7,133 nt of DNA from Casp-Chloro-G3 sp002816715 (GCA_027623815.1 JAQBUV010000107.1:1-7133), one strand, 5' to 3'. Shown: positions 1-6,282, counted from the stretch's first letter. Notes: generated by a model from the sequence alone, not told the origin. Translations and numbers: made by a program.

Positions 1-1
1 G

Positions 2-76
2 ATACTGGCCCTGGCTTGCAGCGGGGTCGAACCACTTTTCCGCGCTCAAGCAGAGGCCATCCGGCAAATCAAGTAA
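2..76 (+). CDS. C-terminal end of an unidentified protein (partial, runs off the left edge)
   Basis: Frame 2 is open from the window edge and ends in TAA at 74-76. It encodes 24 residues ending in AQAEAIRQIK, with an earlier ALACSGVEPLF segment. The codons look like those of neighbouring genes (many NNC/NNG, no rare runs), and the peptide ends as an amphipathic helix, so it is plausibly the tail of a real gene. The stop lies 55 bases before the HtrA start. That gap leaves room for a small promoter, so co-transcription cannot be judged. Too little is present to name a family, and no function is proposed. Confidence 0.45.
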   Translation: MLALACSGVEPLFRAQAEAIRQIK

Positions 77-131
77 GGGCTGTGACAGCAGGCAAATAGC
101 GAAGTCAGATAAATTACGGGGCAGCACAGTA

Positions 132-1340
132 ATGATTCCAGTAATAATTCATCGATTCAATTGGCAGCTATTATCCCTGGTTCTGGTTCTAATTTTAGTC
201 GCCTGTGGTTCAGACCCCATAACTCCCGAACCAACGGCAGCCCAAACGCCAAGCGGCGGGCCAACGTCAACTCCAGCGCCAGATACCCTTACAAGTCCTC
301 CTGTTTCTGGACCAACGCCGGAGCTGACCGCATTCCCTACCCCTACCCCTACTCCGGTGCCCGCGTCTGAGACGGGATTCCAGCTACCCAACATTGCGGA
401 TACCGTAGAAGAAGTGCGTCCGGCAGTAGTGGGGATAGTAGCCGAGTTTGTCACACGGGACTTCTTGGGCAATTTGATTAGTTCCTTCAGCAGCGGAACC
501 GGTGTGATTTTCGCGCCGGAAGGGCTGGTTTTGACCAACAGCCACGTTATACGCGGAGCTTCAGCGGTAATAGTCACGATGGACGACGGCACCCAGCTAG
601 AGGCGGAGATAGTCGGGGTTGACCGTCTCTCCGACTTGGGTGTCCTGCGACTGCCCGAAGCCGTCTATCCCTACCTCCCAATCGAAAATGGCAGCGAAAC
701 TCTTCGGGTTGGCGACTGGGTAATCGCTATTGGCAACGCCCTGGCCCTGCCCGGCGACCTCACTGTCACGGTTGGGGTAGTTTCCGCGCTGGGCAGGTCG
801 CTAGACGTGAGCTCAGATGTGTCCCTTTACGAACTGATCCAGACCGATGCGGTGATCAACCCCGGCAACAGCGGCGGCCCTTTGCTCAATCTACAAGGGA
901 AGTTGGTCGGCATTAACACCGCGGTACTCAGACAAAGCAACTCAGGAGACCGCACCGCCATCGAAGGGATTGGATTCGCCATCAACACTGAAACAGCTAC
1001 GCTGGTGTCGGACCAATTGGTGGATTCCCGGCGAGTGCGTTGGGCCTGGATCGGCGCTTTTCTGGGCGATTTAATTCCTGAAGTGGCGGCCCAAGCGGGA
1101 ATACCCCTCAGTAAAGGGGTGGTCATCCGCGACGTGGTGGTGGATGGCCCGGCTGATTCTGCAGGCATCCTGCGTGGCGACATTATTCTTTCCATAGAGG
1201 GAAATCAGATAAACACAGTAAGAGACCTGACCAGACTTTTGCGTCTAGAATTGAAGGTCGATCAGGAAATTGAGGTGGAACTTTTCCGGAAGGGCTCGAA
1301 GTTAACCTTGCCCTTGATATTGGGAGAAAGGCCCAGGTAG
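132..1340 (+). CDS. HtrA/DegP-like trypsin-fold serine protease with one PDZ domain, predicted lipoprotein
   Basis: This 402-residue protein is an S1C-family protease expected to degrade or process misfolded proteins outside the cytoplasmic membrane. Residues 1-24 form a signal peptide (a basic HRFNW start, then a Leu/Val-rich core) ending in the lipobox LVAC, so Cys25 should be lipidated. Residues 29-80 are a low-complexity Thr/Pro linker with repeated PTP units. The protease domain covers about 90-295, with the catalytic triad visible as His138 (TNSHV), Asp168 (SDLGV) and Ser247 (GNSGGP). A single PDZ domain covers about 305-395, including a KGVVI segment and the helix-forming VRDLTRLL. The lone PDZ and N-terminal anchor resemble DegS and many Gram-positive or Chloroflexota HtrA proteins more than two-PDZ DegP. 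The ATG at 132 is favoured because the signal peptide starts there, although the upstream CGGGG at 117-121 is only a moderate ribosome binding site. The exact paralogue (degP, degQ, degS or htrA) cannot be set. Confidence 0.93.
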   Translation: MIPVIIHRFNWQLLSLVLVLILVACGSDPITPEPTAAQTPSGGPTSTPAPDTLTSPPVSGPTPELTAFPTPTPTPVPASETGFQLPNIADTVEEVRPAVVGIVAEFVTRDFLGNLISSFSSGTGVIFAPEGLVLTNSHVIRGASAVIVTMDDGTQLEAEIVGVDRLSDLGVLRLPEAVYPYLPIENGSETLRVGDWVIAIGNALALPGDLTVTVGVVSALGRSLDVSSDVSLYELIQTDAVINPGNSGGPLLNLQGKLVGINTAVLRQSNSGDRTAIEGIGFAINTETATLVSDQLVDSRRVRWAWIGAFLGDLIPEVAAQAGIPLSKGVVIRDVVVDGPADSAGILRGDIILSIEGNQINTVRDLTRLLRLELKVDQEIEVELFRKGSKLTLPLILGERPR

Positions 1341-1353
1341 AATGCCCGCCGAC

Positions 1354-1383
1354 TTGCCATTTAGCGCTAACTGAGCATAAAAT
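1354..1383 (+). promoter_or_regulatory. Sigma70-like promoter with a palindrome in its spacer, upstream of the PPOX-like gene
   Basis: TTGCCA (1354-1359) and TAAAAT (1378-1383) are separated by 18 bases and sit 48 bases before the ATG at 1432. The spacer contains the perfect 10-base palindrome TTAGCGCTAA (1361-1370), placed where a repressor could block RNA polymerase. The promoter call is by consensus match only, and the operator role is inference. Confidence 0.4.
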
Positions 1384-1431
1384 TGGGAGAATCTAGCGTA
1401 GGCTAAAGTCAGTCGATAATCGAGGTGTGAA

Positions 1432-2004
1432 ATGGCTACCAGCAAGACCATCGCTTCCAACCGGTTTCAGGAGACCTTTGGTTACCCGGCAGGAAGGGCG
1501 GCCGTTAAAGTAAAGGACGCCATGACCCCCTTCGTTCAGGAGTTCATCCAGAACGCCCCCTTCGCGGTGATGGCCACCAGCGACGCCGAGGGCAACTGCG
1601 ACTCTTCCCCCAAGGGCGGCAAGCCCGGTTTTGTGAAGGTGCTGGACGAGAGGCACCTGCTGCTGCCCGATGTGGCGGGCAACCGGCTGTTCCAGTCTTA
1701 CGAGAATTTTGACGCCAACCCGCATGTGGGGCTGCTGTTTATGATTCCCGGCGTCAACGACACGGTGCGGGTCAATGGCCGCGTCACCATTGTGGATAAA
1801 GCAGAACTGGAGCGGTTGAACGTTGAAGTGTCCCTCTATGAAATCGACGAACGTTCTCACCACCTCCAGGGAATCCTGATTGAAGTGGAAGAGTCCTACG
1901 GCCAGTGCCCACGGGCCATGTACTTCTCCCACCTGTGGGACGTTGCGACTACTGCCGCCAACCAGGAGACCCGGCCAATTGCCGACCGGAGTACCAACGT
2001 TTAG
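1432..2004 (+). CDS. Pyridoxamine 5'-phosphate oxidase-family FMN-binding protein (MSMEG_1061-like)
   Basis: This 190-residue protein has the split-barrel flavin-binding fold of the PPOX superfamily. The visible hallmarks are the strand NAPFAVMATSDAEG (residues 41-54), the DSSPKGGKPGFV loop (57-68), LLLPDVAGNRLFQS (76-89), NPHVGLLFMIPG (96-107) followed by TVRVNGR, and a C-terminal CPRAMYFSHLWD (159-170). That order matches the subgroup annotated as MSMEG_1061-family FMN-dependent PPOX proteins, which are general flavin oxidoreductases rather than the vitamin B6 enzyme PdxH. The substrate is unknown. F420 or heme-related chemistry is possible in the superfamily but is not indicated here. The start is well supported: GAGG at 1422-1425 precedes the ATG by six bases. 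The gene follows HtrA by 91 bases and has its own promoter-like sequence, so it is probably transcribed independently. Length is normal and no defects are seen. Confidence 0.88.
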   Translation: MATSKTIASNRFQETFGYPAGRAAVKVKDAMTPFVQEFIQNAPFAVMATSDAEGNCDSSPKGGKPGFVKVLDERHLLLPDVAGNRLFQSYENFDANPHVGLLFMIPGVNDTVRVNGRVTIVDKAELERLNVEVSLYEIDERSHHLQGILIEVEESYGQCPRAMYFSHLWDVATTAANQETRPIADRSTNV

Positions 2005-2008
2005 TGGG

Positions 2009-2176
2009 ATGATAAAAAAACTATGGCTGCTAGAATCTGAGCATCGGTATTCCGATTACCTTGATGGAAAGATAGCAGTCAAACCCTCGGAGCAGGTGTT
2101 TACGGAGGCCACGAGACAATTGCAGATTTCACGGCCTCCTAAACACATCATGGGCGCCAATACGGCGCAGGATTAG
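2009..2176 (+). CDS. Possible 55-residue protein resembling the tail of an addiction-module antitoxin
   Basis: An ATG at 2009, four bases after the stop of the flavin protein gene, opens a 55-codon frame. Its middle reads EHRYSDYLDGKIAV, then KPSEQVFTEATRQL. This echoes the C-terminal pattern of PF09720/TIGR02574 putative addiction-module proteins (a helix ending in ERR..Y..G, then a Pro and E.VF). The similarity is from memory and the N-terminal half of that family is missing. There is only a weak ribosome binding site (GTGGG at 2004-2008). It could be a remnant or chance. The last 29 bases overlap the end of the minus-strand ORF at 2148-2321. No toxin gene is adjacent. Confidence 0.28.
   Translation: MIKKLWLLESEHRYSDYLDGKIAVKPSEQVFTEATRQLQISRPPKHIMGANTAQD
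2104..2139. repeat. Inverted repeat between the converging small ORFs
   Basis: GGAGGCC (2104-2110) and GGCCTCC (2133-2139) form a 7-base perfect stem with a 22-base loop. It lies just beyond the end of the minus-strand ORF and inside the putative plus-strand ORF. It could act as a weak 3' hairpin for the minus-strand transcript, but no clear T-run follows. Confidence 0.25.
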
Positions 2177-2321
2177 AGTATCGTAATTCCCGCAAGTGGT
2201 GTACCAATTCCTCAATGGATTCAAACGGCCCTAATAGCTCACCATTGGCAATGGCTTTATCTGCTTCTTGCTCCCGTTCTTGCCACTCCTCAGTCCAGAA
2301 CCAACCCTGGTTCTTACGCAT
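2148..2321 (-). CDS. Small protein resembling the C-terminal segment of AbrB/MazE-type antitoxins
   Basis: This minus-strand ORF encodes 57 residues beginning MRKNQGWFWT and continuing through EEWQEREQEADKAIANGELL and GPFESIEELVHHLREL. The pattern W-T-x-E-W-Q-x-x-E-x-E-A followed by an acidic stretch, an F-x-S/D-x-E-E-L motif and a final helix is the usual C-terminal tail of AbrB/SpoVT/MazE-like antitoxins, the part that wraps the toxin. The N-terminal DNA-binding swapped-hairpin domain is absent: the frame is open upstream only to a TAG near 2373-2375. ATG 2321 is preferred because AGAGG lies eight bases before it on the minus strand. A GTG at 2330 would add three residues. No toxin gene is visible on either side, so this is either a solitary tail-only protein or a decayed antitoxin. 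Confidence that it is translated is moderate; confidence in its role is low. Confidence 0.55.
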   Translation of the reverse strand: MRKNQGWFWTEEWQEREQEADKAIANGELLGPFESIEELVHHLRELRYSNPAPYWRP

Positions 2322-2362
2322 GAGCAACACCTCTAATTCGGCTTGTTTTCTATAATTTAAGG

Positions 2363-2376
2363 GTAGGCCAGCCTAC
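2363..2376. promoter_or_regulatory. Palindromic candidate operator upstream of the antitoxin-like gene
   Basis: GTAGGC and GCCTAC are perfect 6-base arms around a two-base centre (CA). The site lies 42 bases upstream of the ATG at 2321 on the minus strand, close to the weak minus-strand promoter-like pair TTGCTG and TAAATT (16-base spacer). Autorepression through palindromes in their own promoters is common for antitoxins. It also sits about 100 bases upstream of the divergent M16 gene. Binding is inferred from symmetry and position only. Confidence 0.35.
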
Positions 2377-2425
2377 AGCAAACTCAATTCCAATAAGGTT
2401 TTTGCGCCTCAACCCTGGCAATGGA

Positions 2426-2434
2426 TGGTAGAAT
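2426..2434 (+). promoter_or_regulatory. Extended -10 element upstream of the M16 peptidase gene
   Basis: TGGTAGAAT matches the extended -10 form TGnTAtaAT and lies 40 bases before the ATG at 2475, leaving a normal leader. No recognisable -35 box is seen at the expected distance, which extended -10 promoters can tolerate. A perfect TATAAT at 2351-2356 on the same strand is an alternative but would give a leader of over 100 bases. Confidence 0.35.
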
Positions 2435-2474
2435 ACAGCCATTAACTACATAACCTCGAAAGGGGATTCTGCAA

Positions 2475-5135
2475 ATGGTTTCCATAGCATTCGACAAAAT
2501 CACCCTGGCTAACGGCTTGGACGTAATCCTGCATGAAGACCACACCGTCCCGGTGGTGGCGGTCAACGTCTGGTACCACGTTGGCTCCAAAGACGAGCAG
2601 ATGGGCCGCACCGGCTTCGCCCACCTGTTTGAGCATGTAATGTTTGAAGGCTCCAAGCACCACAACAAGAGCCACTTTGAACCCCTGCAAAAGGCGGGAG
2701 CCAACCTGAACGGCTCCACCACCTCCGACCGCACCAACTATTGGGAAGATGTGCCCACCAATTATCTGGAGCTGGCCCTGTGGCTGGAAGCCGACCGCAT
2801 GGGATTCCTGCTGGACGCACTGGACCAGCAGCGGTTCGATATTCAGCGCGATGTGGTCAAGAACGAACGTCGCCAGAGCTACGAAAACCGCCCCTACGGC
2901 ATGGCCCATTGGCATATTCAGGAGGCCCTGTTCCCGCTGCCCCATCCCTACCACTGGATGACCATCGGCTCACAAGAAGACCTGGACGCGGCCAATCTGG
3001 ACGATATCAAAGATTTCTTTCGTCGATTCTATTCCCCCTCCAACAGTAGTCTGGCCATTGCCGGTGACATTGACCGAGCGCAGACTCTGGAGCTGGTCAA
3101 CAAGTACTTCGGCGACCTGCCTCCCGGCCCCCAGGTGCAGCGGATTGGTCGGTTCGACTCGTCGCTGCCCGGCCGGGTTGAGCTGCAAATACACGACAAG
3201 GTCTCTCTCCCTCGGGTCTACATCGCCTGGGCAACTCCCCCGCATTTCAGCGCCGACGACGCTCCTCTTGAATTGCTCCAGGCGGTGCTGGCCGACGGTC
3301 TAAGCTCCCGACTGTACCGTTCCCTGGTCTACGAAAAGCAAATCGCCCAGAGCGTTAGTGTCCGCTACCATGCTTCAGAAATCGCGGGACAATTTATCAT
3401 CGAAGGCACCGCCGCCGCCAACCACGACGTGAACGAAGTGGAGCAGGCCATAGAAGCGGAAATGGAACGGATTCGACGTGAGCCGCCGACCGAAGAGGAA
3501 ATCACCCGGGCCAAGAACCGATTGGAGGCCCATCACTACCGGCAGTTGTCTCGCGTCGGCGGCTTTGGCGGCAAAGCCGACGCCCTGAACCATTACAACG
3601 TGTACAAAGCCGACCCTAACCTGATCAACACCGAAATCGACAACTACATGGCGGTACGGCAAGAGGATATTCTGCGCGTCAGCGAGTCGGTGCTGGATCA
3701 CCGCCAGGTGCGGCTCAAGGTTTTGCCAGAGGCAAGTCTGGCATCGGCCACCACGGGCGTCGACCGTTCAATAATGCCCGGCCCGGCCAAGGAACCCAGC
3801 TTTGTCCCGCCAGTGCCGCAACGGAGAACTCTGCCCAATGGCATGGGAGTAGCGGTGGTCGAGCAGCGTGGCCTACCGATTGTGGCCTTTGCGCTACTGT
3901 TCAACACCGGGGCTACCGCCGACCCCCAGAATTTGCCTGGCCTGGCCAGCATGACCACCCAGTTGATGCCGGAAGGTACTGAAACCCGCACCAGTCAAGA
4001 GATCGCCATTGGATTTGAATTCATCGGCGCCCGATTGTCCAACGAAACCCGCCGGGAGAGCACCATTTTTTCCAGCGAAACGCTGACCAAGCACTGGCCC
4101 ACGGTGCTGGACTTGATGGCCGATGTGGTGCTTCACCCCACATTTCCGGAGCATGAACTGGAGCGGGTGCGGCGCGAGCATCTCACTGATTTGCGTCGGG
4201 CCAAGGACGATGCCACCTTCATCGCCGGTCAAGTTATGCCTGGCCTGATATTTGGCCGGGATAGCGGCTATGGTCACCCCGCCGACGGCACTATTGAGTC
4301 GGTGACCGCGTTGACTCAGGCTGACCTCAAGCGTCACTATCTGTCCCACTTTGGCCCGTCGGCCACTACCCTGATTGTGGCGGGCGATGTCAGTCTGGAC
4401 GAGGTCATGGCAAAGGCACAAGCCGCCTTTGGCGAGTGGGCCAATCCGATGCTTGAACCACCCGCCACGCTGGGTGCGGTTGCGGAAGACCCGGCTGACC
4501 CCACCACCATCTACCTGGTGGACAAACCCGGAGCAGCCCAGTCGGTGATCCGGGCCGGGCACACCACCGTACCTCGAAATCACGATGACTACTTCAAACT
4601 AGTCTTGCTCAACTACGCTTTCGGAGGCCAGTTCTCGGCGCGCCTGAACCAGAACCTGCGCCAGGACAAGGGTTACAGCTACGGGTTCAACTCCTCCATA
4701 TCCTGGTACAGCCAGCCCTCGCTATTGGTAGCCGGAGGCAGCGTGCAGACCGAGGTGACCAAAGAGTCGGTGGTTGAAACCCTGAAAGAGTTCCGGGATG
4801 TCCACAGCGCGCGCCCGATCAGCAATGACGAGTTGAACGGGGCCAGAGATGGGTTCTCCCGAGGATATCCGGCAGGGTTTGAGCGGCCGGGACAGGTGCT
4901 GGGTCAAGTGATTCAGCTACTGGTACACGGTCTACCCGATGATTACTTCCAAACCGTTAGCCGTGAACTGTCCGGAGTCACTTTGGAGCAAGTACGACAG
5001 ACGGGAGTTGGCAGGGTTCATCCTGACGCCCTGACTGTACTGGTGGTCGGCGACCGGCAAGTTGTCGAGCCAGGCCTTAGAGAGTTGGGACTGCCCGTGG
5101 TGTTGCTGGACAGCGACGGTGGGGTAATAAGTTAG
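2475..5135 (+). CDS. M16 family zinc metallopeptidase, two fused halves (processing-peptidase/pitrilysin-like)
   Basis: This 886-residue protein joins two M16 units in one chain. The first unit begins ITLANGLDVILHEDH and carries the inverted zinc site HLFEH: His50 and His54 should bind zinc, Glu53 acts as general base, and Glu131 in VVKNERRQSYENRPYG, 77 residues after His54, is the third ligand. Its M16_C domain spans roughly 170-345. The second unit starts near residue 450 with a matching LPNGMGVAVVEQRG. It has ASMTTQLMPEGT where the zinc motif would be, so it is a non-catalytic partner. It keeps the C-terminal Arg/Tyr motif: Arg729 and Tyr736 in NLRQDKGYSYGF, spaced like Arg824/Tyr831 of insulin-degrading enzyme. 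No signal peptide is visible, so the enzyme is probably cytoplasmic and would cut short unfolded peptides inside its clamshell chamber. The start is supported by AAAGGGGA (2459-2466), eight bases before the ATG. The gene stands alone between a promoter-like element and a terminator. The natural substrate is unknown. Confidence 0.93.
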   Translation: MVSIAFDKITLANGLDVILHEDHTVPVVAVNVWYHVGSKDEQMGRTGFAHLFEHVMFEGSKHHNKSHFEPLQKAGANLNGSTTSDRTNYWEDVPTNYLELALWLEADRMGFLLDALDQQRFDIQRDVVKNERRQSYENRPYGMAHWHIQEALFPLPHPYHWMTIGSQEDLDAANLDDIKDFFRRFYSPSNSSLAIAGDIDRAQTLELVNKYFGDLPPGPQVQRIGRFDSSLPGRVELQIHDKVSLPRVYIAWATPPHFSADDAPLELLQAVLADGLSSRLYRSLVYEKQIAQSVSVRYHASEIAGQFIIEGTAAANHDVNEVEQAIEAEMERIRREPPTEEEITRAKNRLEAHHYRQLSRVGGFGGKADALNHYNVYKADPNLINTEIDNYMAVRQEDILRVSESVLDHRQVRLKVLPEASLASATTGVDRSIMPGPAKEPSFVPPVPQRRTLPNGMGVAVVEQRGLPIVAFALLFNTGATADPQNLPGLASMTTQLMPEGTETRTSQEIAIGFEFIGARLSNETRRESTIFSSETLTKHWPTVLDLMADVVLHPTFPEHELERVRREHLTDLRRAKDDATFIAGQVMPGLIFGRDSGYGHPADGTIESVTALTQADLKRHYLSHFGPSATTLIVAGDVSLDEVMAKAQAAFGEWANPMLEPPATLGAVAEDPADPTTIYLVDKPGAAQSVIRAGHTTVPRNHDDYFKLVLLNYAFGGQFSARLNQNLRQDKGYSYGFNSSISWYSQPSLLVAGGSVQTEVTKESVVETLKEFRDVHSARPISNDELNGARDGFSRGYPAGFERPGQVLGQVIQLLVHGLPDDYFQTVSRELSGVTLEQVRQTGVGRVHPDALTVLVVGDRQVVEPGLRELGLPVVLLDSDGGVIS

Positions 5136-5201
5136 CCGCTAGATAGTGCTTCGACTTGCCCTTATTCGCGCCGGTCGAAAATCGAATACCTAAGAAATCA
5201 T

Positions 5202-5240
5202 AGAACCGACCAGAATGCCCTCTGGTCGGTTCTGCTTTTA
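5202..5240 (+). terminator. Intrinsic (rho-independent) terminator after the M16 peptidase gene
   Basis: AGAACCGACCAGA (5202-5214) pairs perfectly with TCTGGTCGGTTCT (5221-5233): 13 base pairs around a six-base ATGCCC loop, followed by GCTTTTA. It starts 67 bases after the M16 stop and precedes the next promoter-like element, so it should separate the M16 and SppA transcripts. Confidence 0.85.
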
Positions 5241-5260
5241 ATAGGATTCCCTGGTCTAAC

Positions 5261-5287
5261 GATGGTTTGCCTTAAAGATGGTTCGCC
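5261..5287. repeat. Imperfect direct repeat upstream of the SppA-like gene
   Basis: GATGGTTTGCC (5261-5271) and GATGGTTCGCC (5277-5287) differ at one of 11 positions and repeat with a 16-base period. They flank the likely -35 region of the downstream promoter and could be paired sites for a regulator. Chance is not excluded. Confidence 0.4.
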
Positions 5288-5301
5288 CAATGGGGTACAA
5301 T
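5272..5301 (+). promoter_or_regulatory. Putative promoter of the SppA-like gene
   Basis: TACAAT (5296-5301) is a good -10 match located 44 bases before the ATG at 5346. The best -35 candidate is TTAAAG (5272-5277) with an 18-base spacer, a poor match. The element comes directly after the terminator at 5202-5240, where a new transcript would be expected to start. Confidence 0.35.
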
Positions 5302-5345
5302 AGACCCGGAAGCTTGGCTTTTGAGCGCACTGCGGAGTTGTAATC

Positions 5346-6182
5346 ATGCCATTTATCTTCGGTCGGCGAAGCGGGATAGCCGTTGTGGAAATACACGGCG
5401 TGATCGGCACTCGGGTGCGGGAGTCGGTATACGCTCGCCTCTTCGACTCCATCGCCCGCGACAAGCGGTACAAGGCGCTGCTGCTGGACATCAACTCCCC
5501 CGGCGGTTCGGCCACCGGCTCCGACCTCCTGTACCATAGCTTGAAGAAAGTCGCCCAGCAGAAGCCGGTGGTGGCCTACGTGAGCGGCGTTGGCGCGTCG
5601 GGAGGCTACTATCTGGCCTGCGCCGCCAGCAAGGTGGTAGCGCTGCCCGCCGCCCTGGTGGGATCCATTGGCGTCATATACCTGCGTCCCATCCTGGAGC
5701 AACTGCTGGGTAAGGTGGGCGTTGAGCTTTCGGTGTTCAAAGGCGGACGCCTCAAGGACATGACCGGCTTCTGGCGCAGTCCCACCGATGAAGAGTCGGA
5801 GAAGTTTCAGGGCCTGATTAGCGAGATGTACGACACTTTTGTATCTGTGGTGGTCCAGGGTCGTTCTTTGGAGGACAGTCAGGTTAGAGAATTGGCTACC
5901 GGCGAGTTATACACTGCCCGTCGAGGGCATGAAATGGGGCTGGTCGACGAGTTGGGCGACTTTGAATTGGCATTGAACCTGGCCGCCGAATTGGGGAACG
6001 TCAAGGCCAAGCCCCGCTGGATTCGCCCCAAACGCTCGCTATCTGAGCGACTAACCGGACGTATGAGCAGCCGCTCGCCGGGCTTGGGGCTCCTGTCCGC
6101 CGAAATGCTCCGACTGCTGGCTGGGGGAATGTACTACGTTGAGCCTTCGCTGATGCTGGGGGAATATTCGGAAACCGGGTAG
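5346..6182 (+). CDS. sppA: SppA-like signal peptide peptidase, S49 family, short form without membrane anchor
   Basis: This 278-residue protein is an S49 Ser/Lys peptidase; family members degrade signal peptides left in the membrane after protein export. The visible core includes IAVVEIHGVIG (residues 11-21), LLLDINSPGGSATGSD (45-60), PVVAYVSGVGASGGYYLA (74-91) and VGSIGVIYLRP (105-115). Ser85 in GASGGY is the expected nucleophile and Lys137 in GGRLKDMTG the general base. Their 52-residue spacing equals that of Ser147/Lys199 in Bacillus subtilis SppA. YTARRGHEMGLVDELGD (189-205) is the usual closing motif. Unlike SppA of B. subtilis, it has no N-terminal transmembrane segment; the chain starts almost directly with the protease fold. 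A tail of about 60 residues after the core is basic near 222-240 and moderately hydrophobic near 246-270, and might touch the membrane. The ATG at 5346 has CGGAG (5333-5337) eight bases upstream. The family call is firm; the exact role is less so. Confidence 0.9.
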   Translation: MPFIFGRRSGIAVVEIHGVIGTRVRESVYARLFDSIARDKRYKALLLDINSPGGSATGSDLLYHSLKKVAQQKPVVAYVSGVGASGGYYLACAASKVVALPAALVGSIGVIYLRPILEQLLGKVGVELSVFKGGRLKDMTGFWRSPTDEESEKFQGLISEMYDTFVSVVVQGRSLEDSQVRELATGELYTARRGHEMGLVDELGDFELALNLAAELGNVKAKPRWIRPKRSLSERLTGRMSSRSPGLGLLSAEMLRLLAGGMYYVEPSLMLGEYSETG

Positions 6183-6219
6183 CGCCCGGCTTGCTGGCAC
6201 GGGGAGCCAACGGTTCAAT

Positions 6220-6251
6220 CTAATATATAATTTGGCTAATATATAATTTGG
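6220..6251. repeat. Tandem 16-base duplication carrying two TATAAT boxes
   Basis: CTAATATATAATTTGG occurs twice back to back (6220-6235 and 6236-6251) with no mismatch. Each copy contains TATAAT (6226-6231 and 6242-6247). The second box lies 35 bases before the ATG at 6283, so it is well placed as the -10 of the SEC-C gene. No good -35 is seen for either copy. The duplication itself is directly visible; the promoter role is inference. Confidence 0.75.
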
Positions 6252-6282
6252 AACACACCAGCATCGGCAAAAAAGGGGAACT

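Noticed and set aside
82..115. Promoter for the HtrA gene (GTGACA with a GATAAA or TAAATT box)
   Set aside because: The spacers are 20 bases or more and the -10 matches are poor.
149..592. 147-residue minus-strand ORF
   Set aside because: It lies wholly opposite the HtrA gene. Its Gly/Val/Ser-rich content is the antisense of the Thr/Pro linker.
1393..1932. 179-residue minus-strand ORF
   Set aside because: Antisense to the flavin-binding gene, which has clear family motifs and a good ribosome binding site; no domain is seen in the antisense product.
3894..4583. 229-residue minus-strand ORF
   Set aside because: It lies inside the M16 gene on the opposite strand and is explained by the third-base GC bias of that gene.
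5150..5179. TTCGAC/GTCGAA inverted repeat after the M16 stop
   Set aside because: Six-base arms with an 18-base gap and no T-run; the much stronger hairpin at 5202-5240 explains termination.
5256..5702. 148-residue minus-strand ORF
   Set aside because: It runs antisense through the SppA catalytic core and the promoter region and shows no family motifs.
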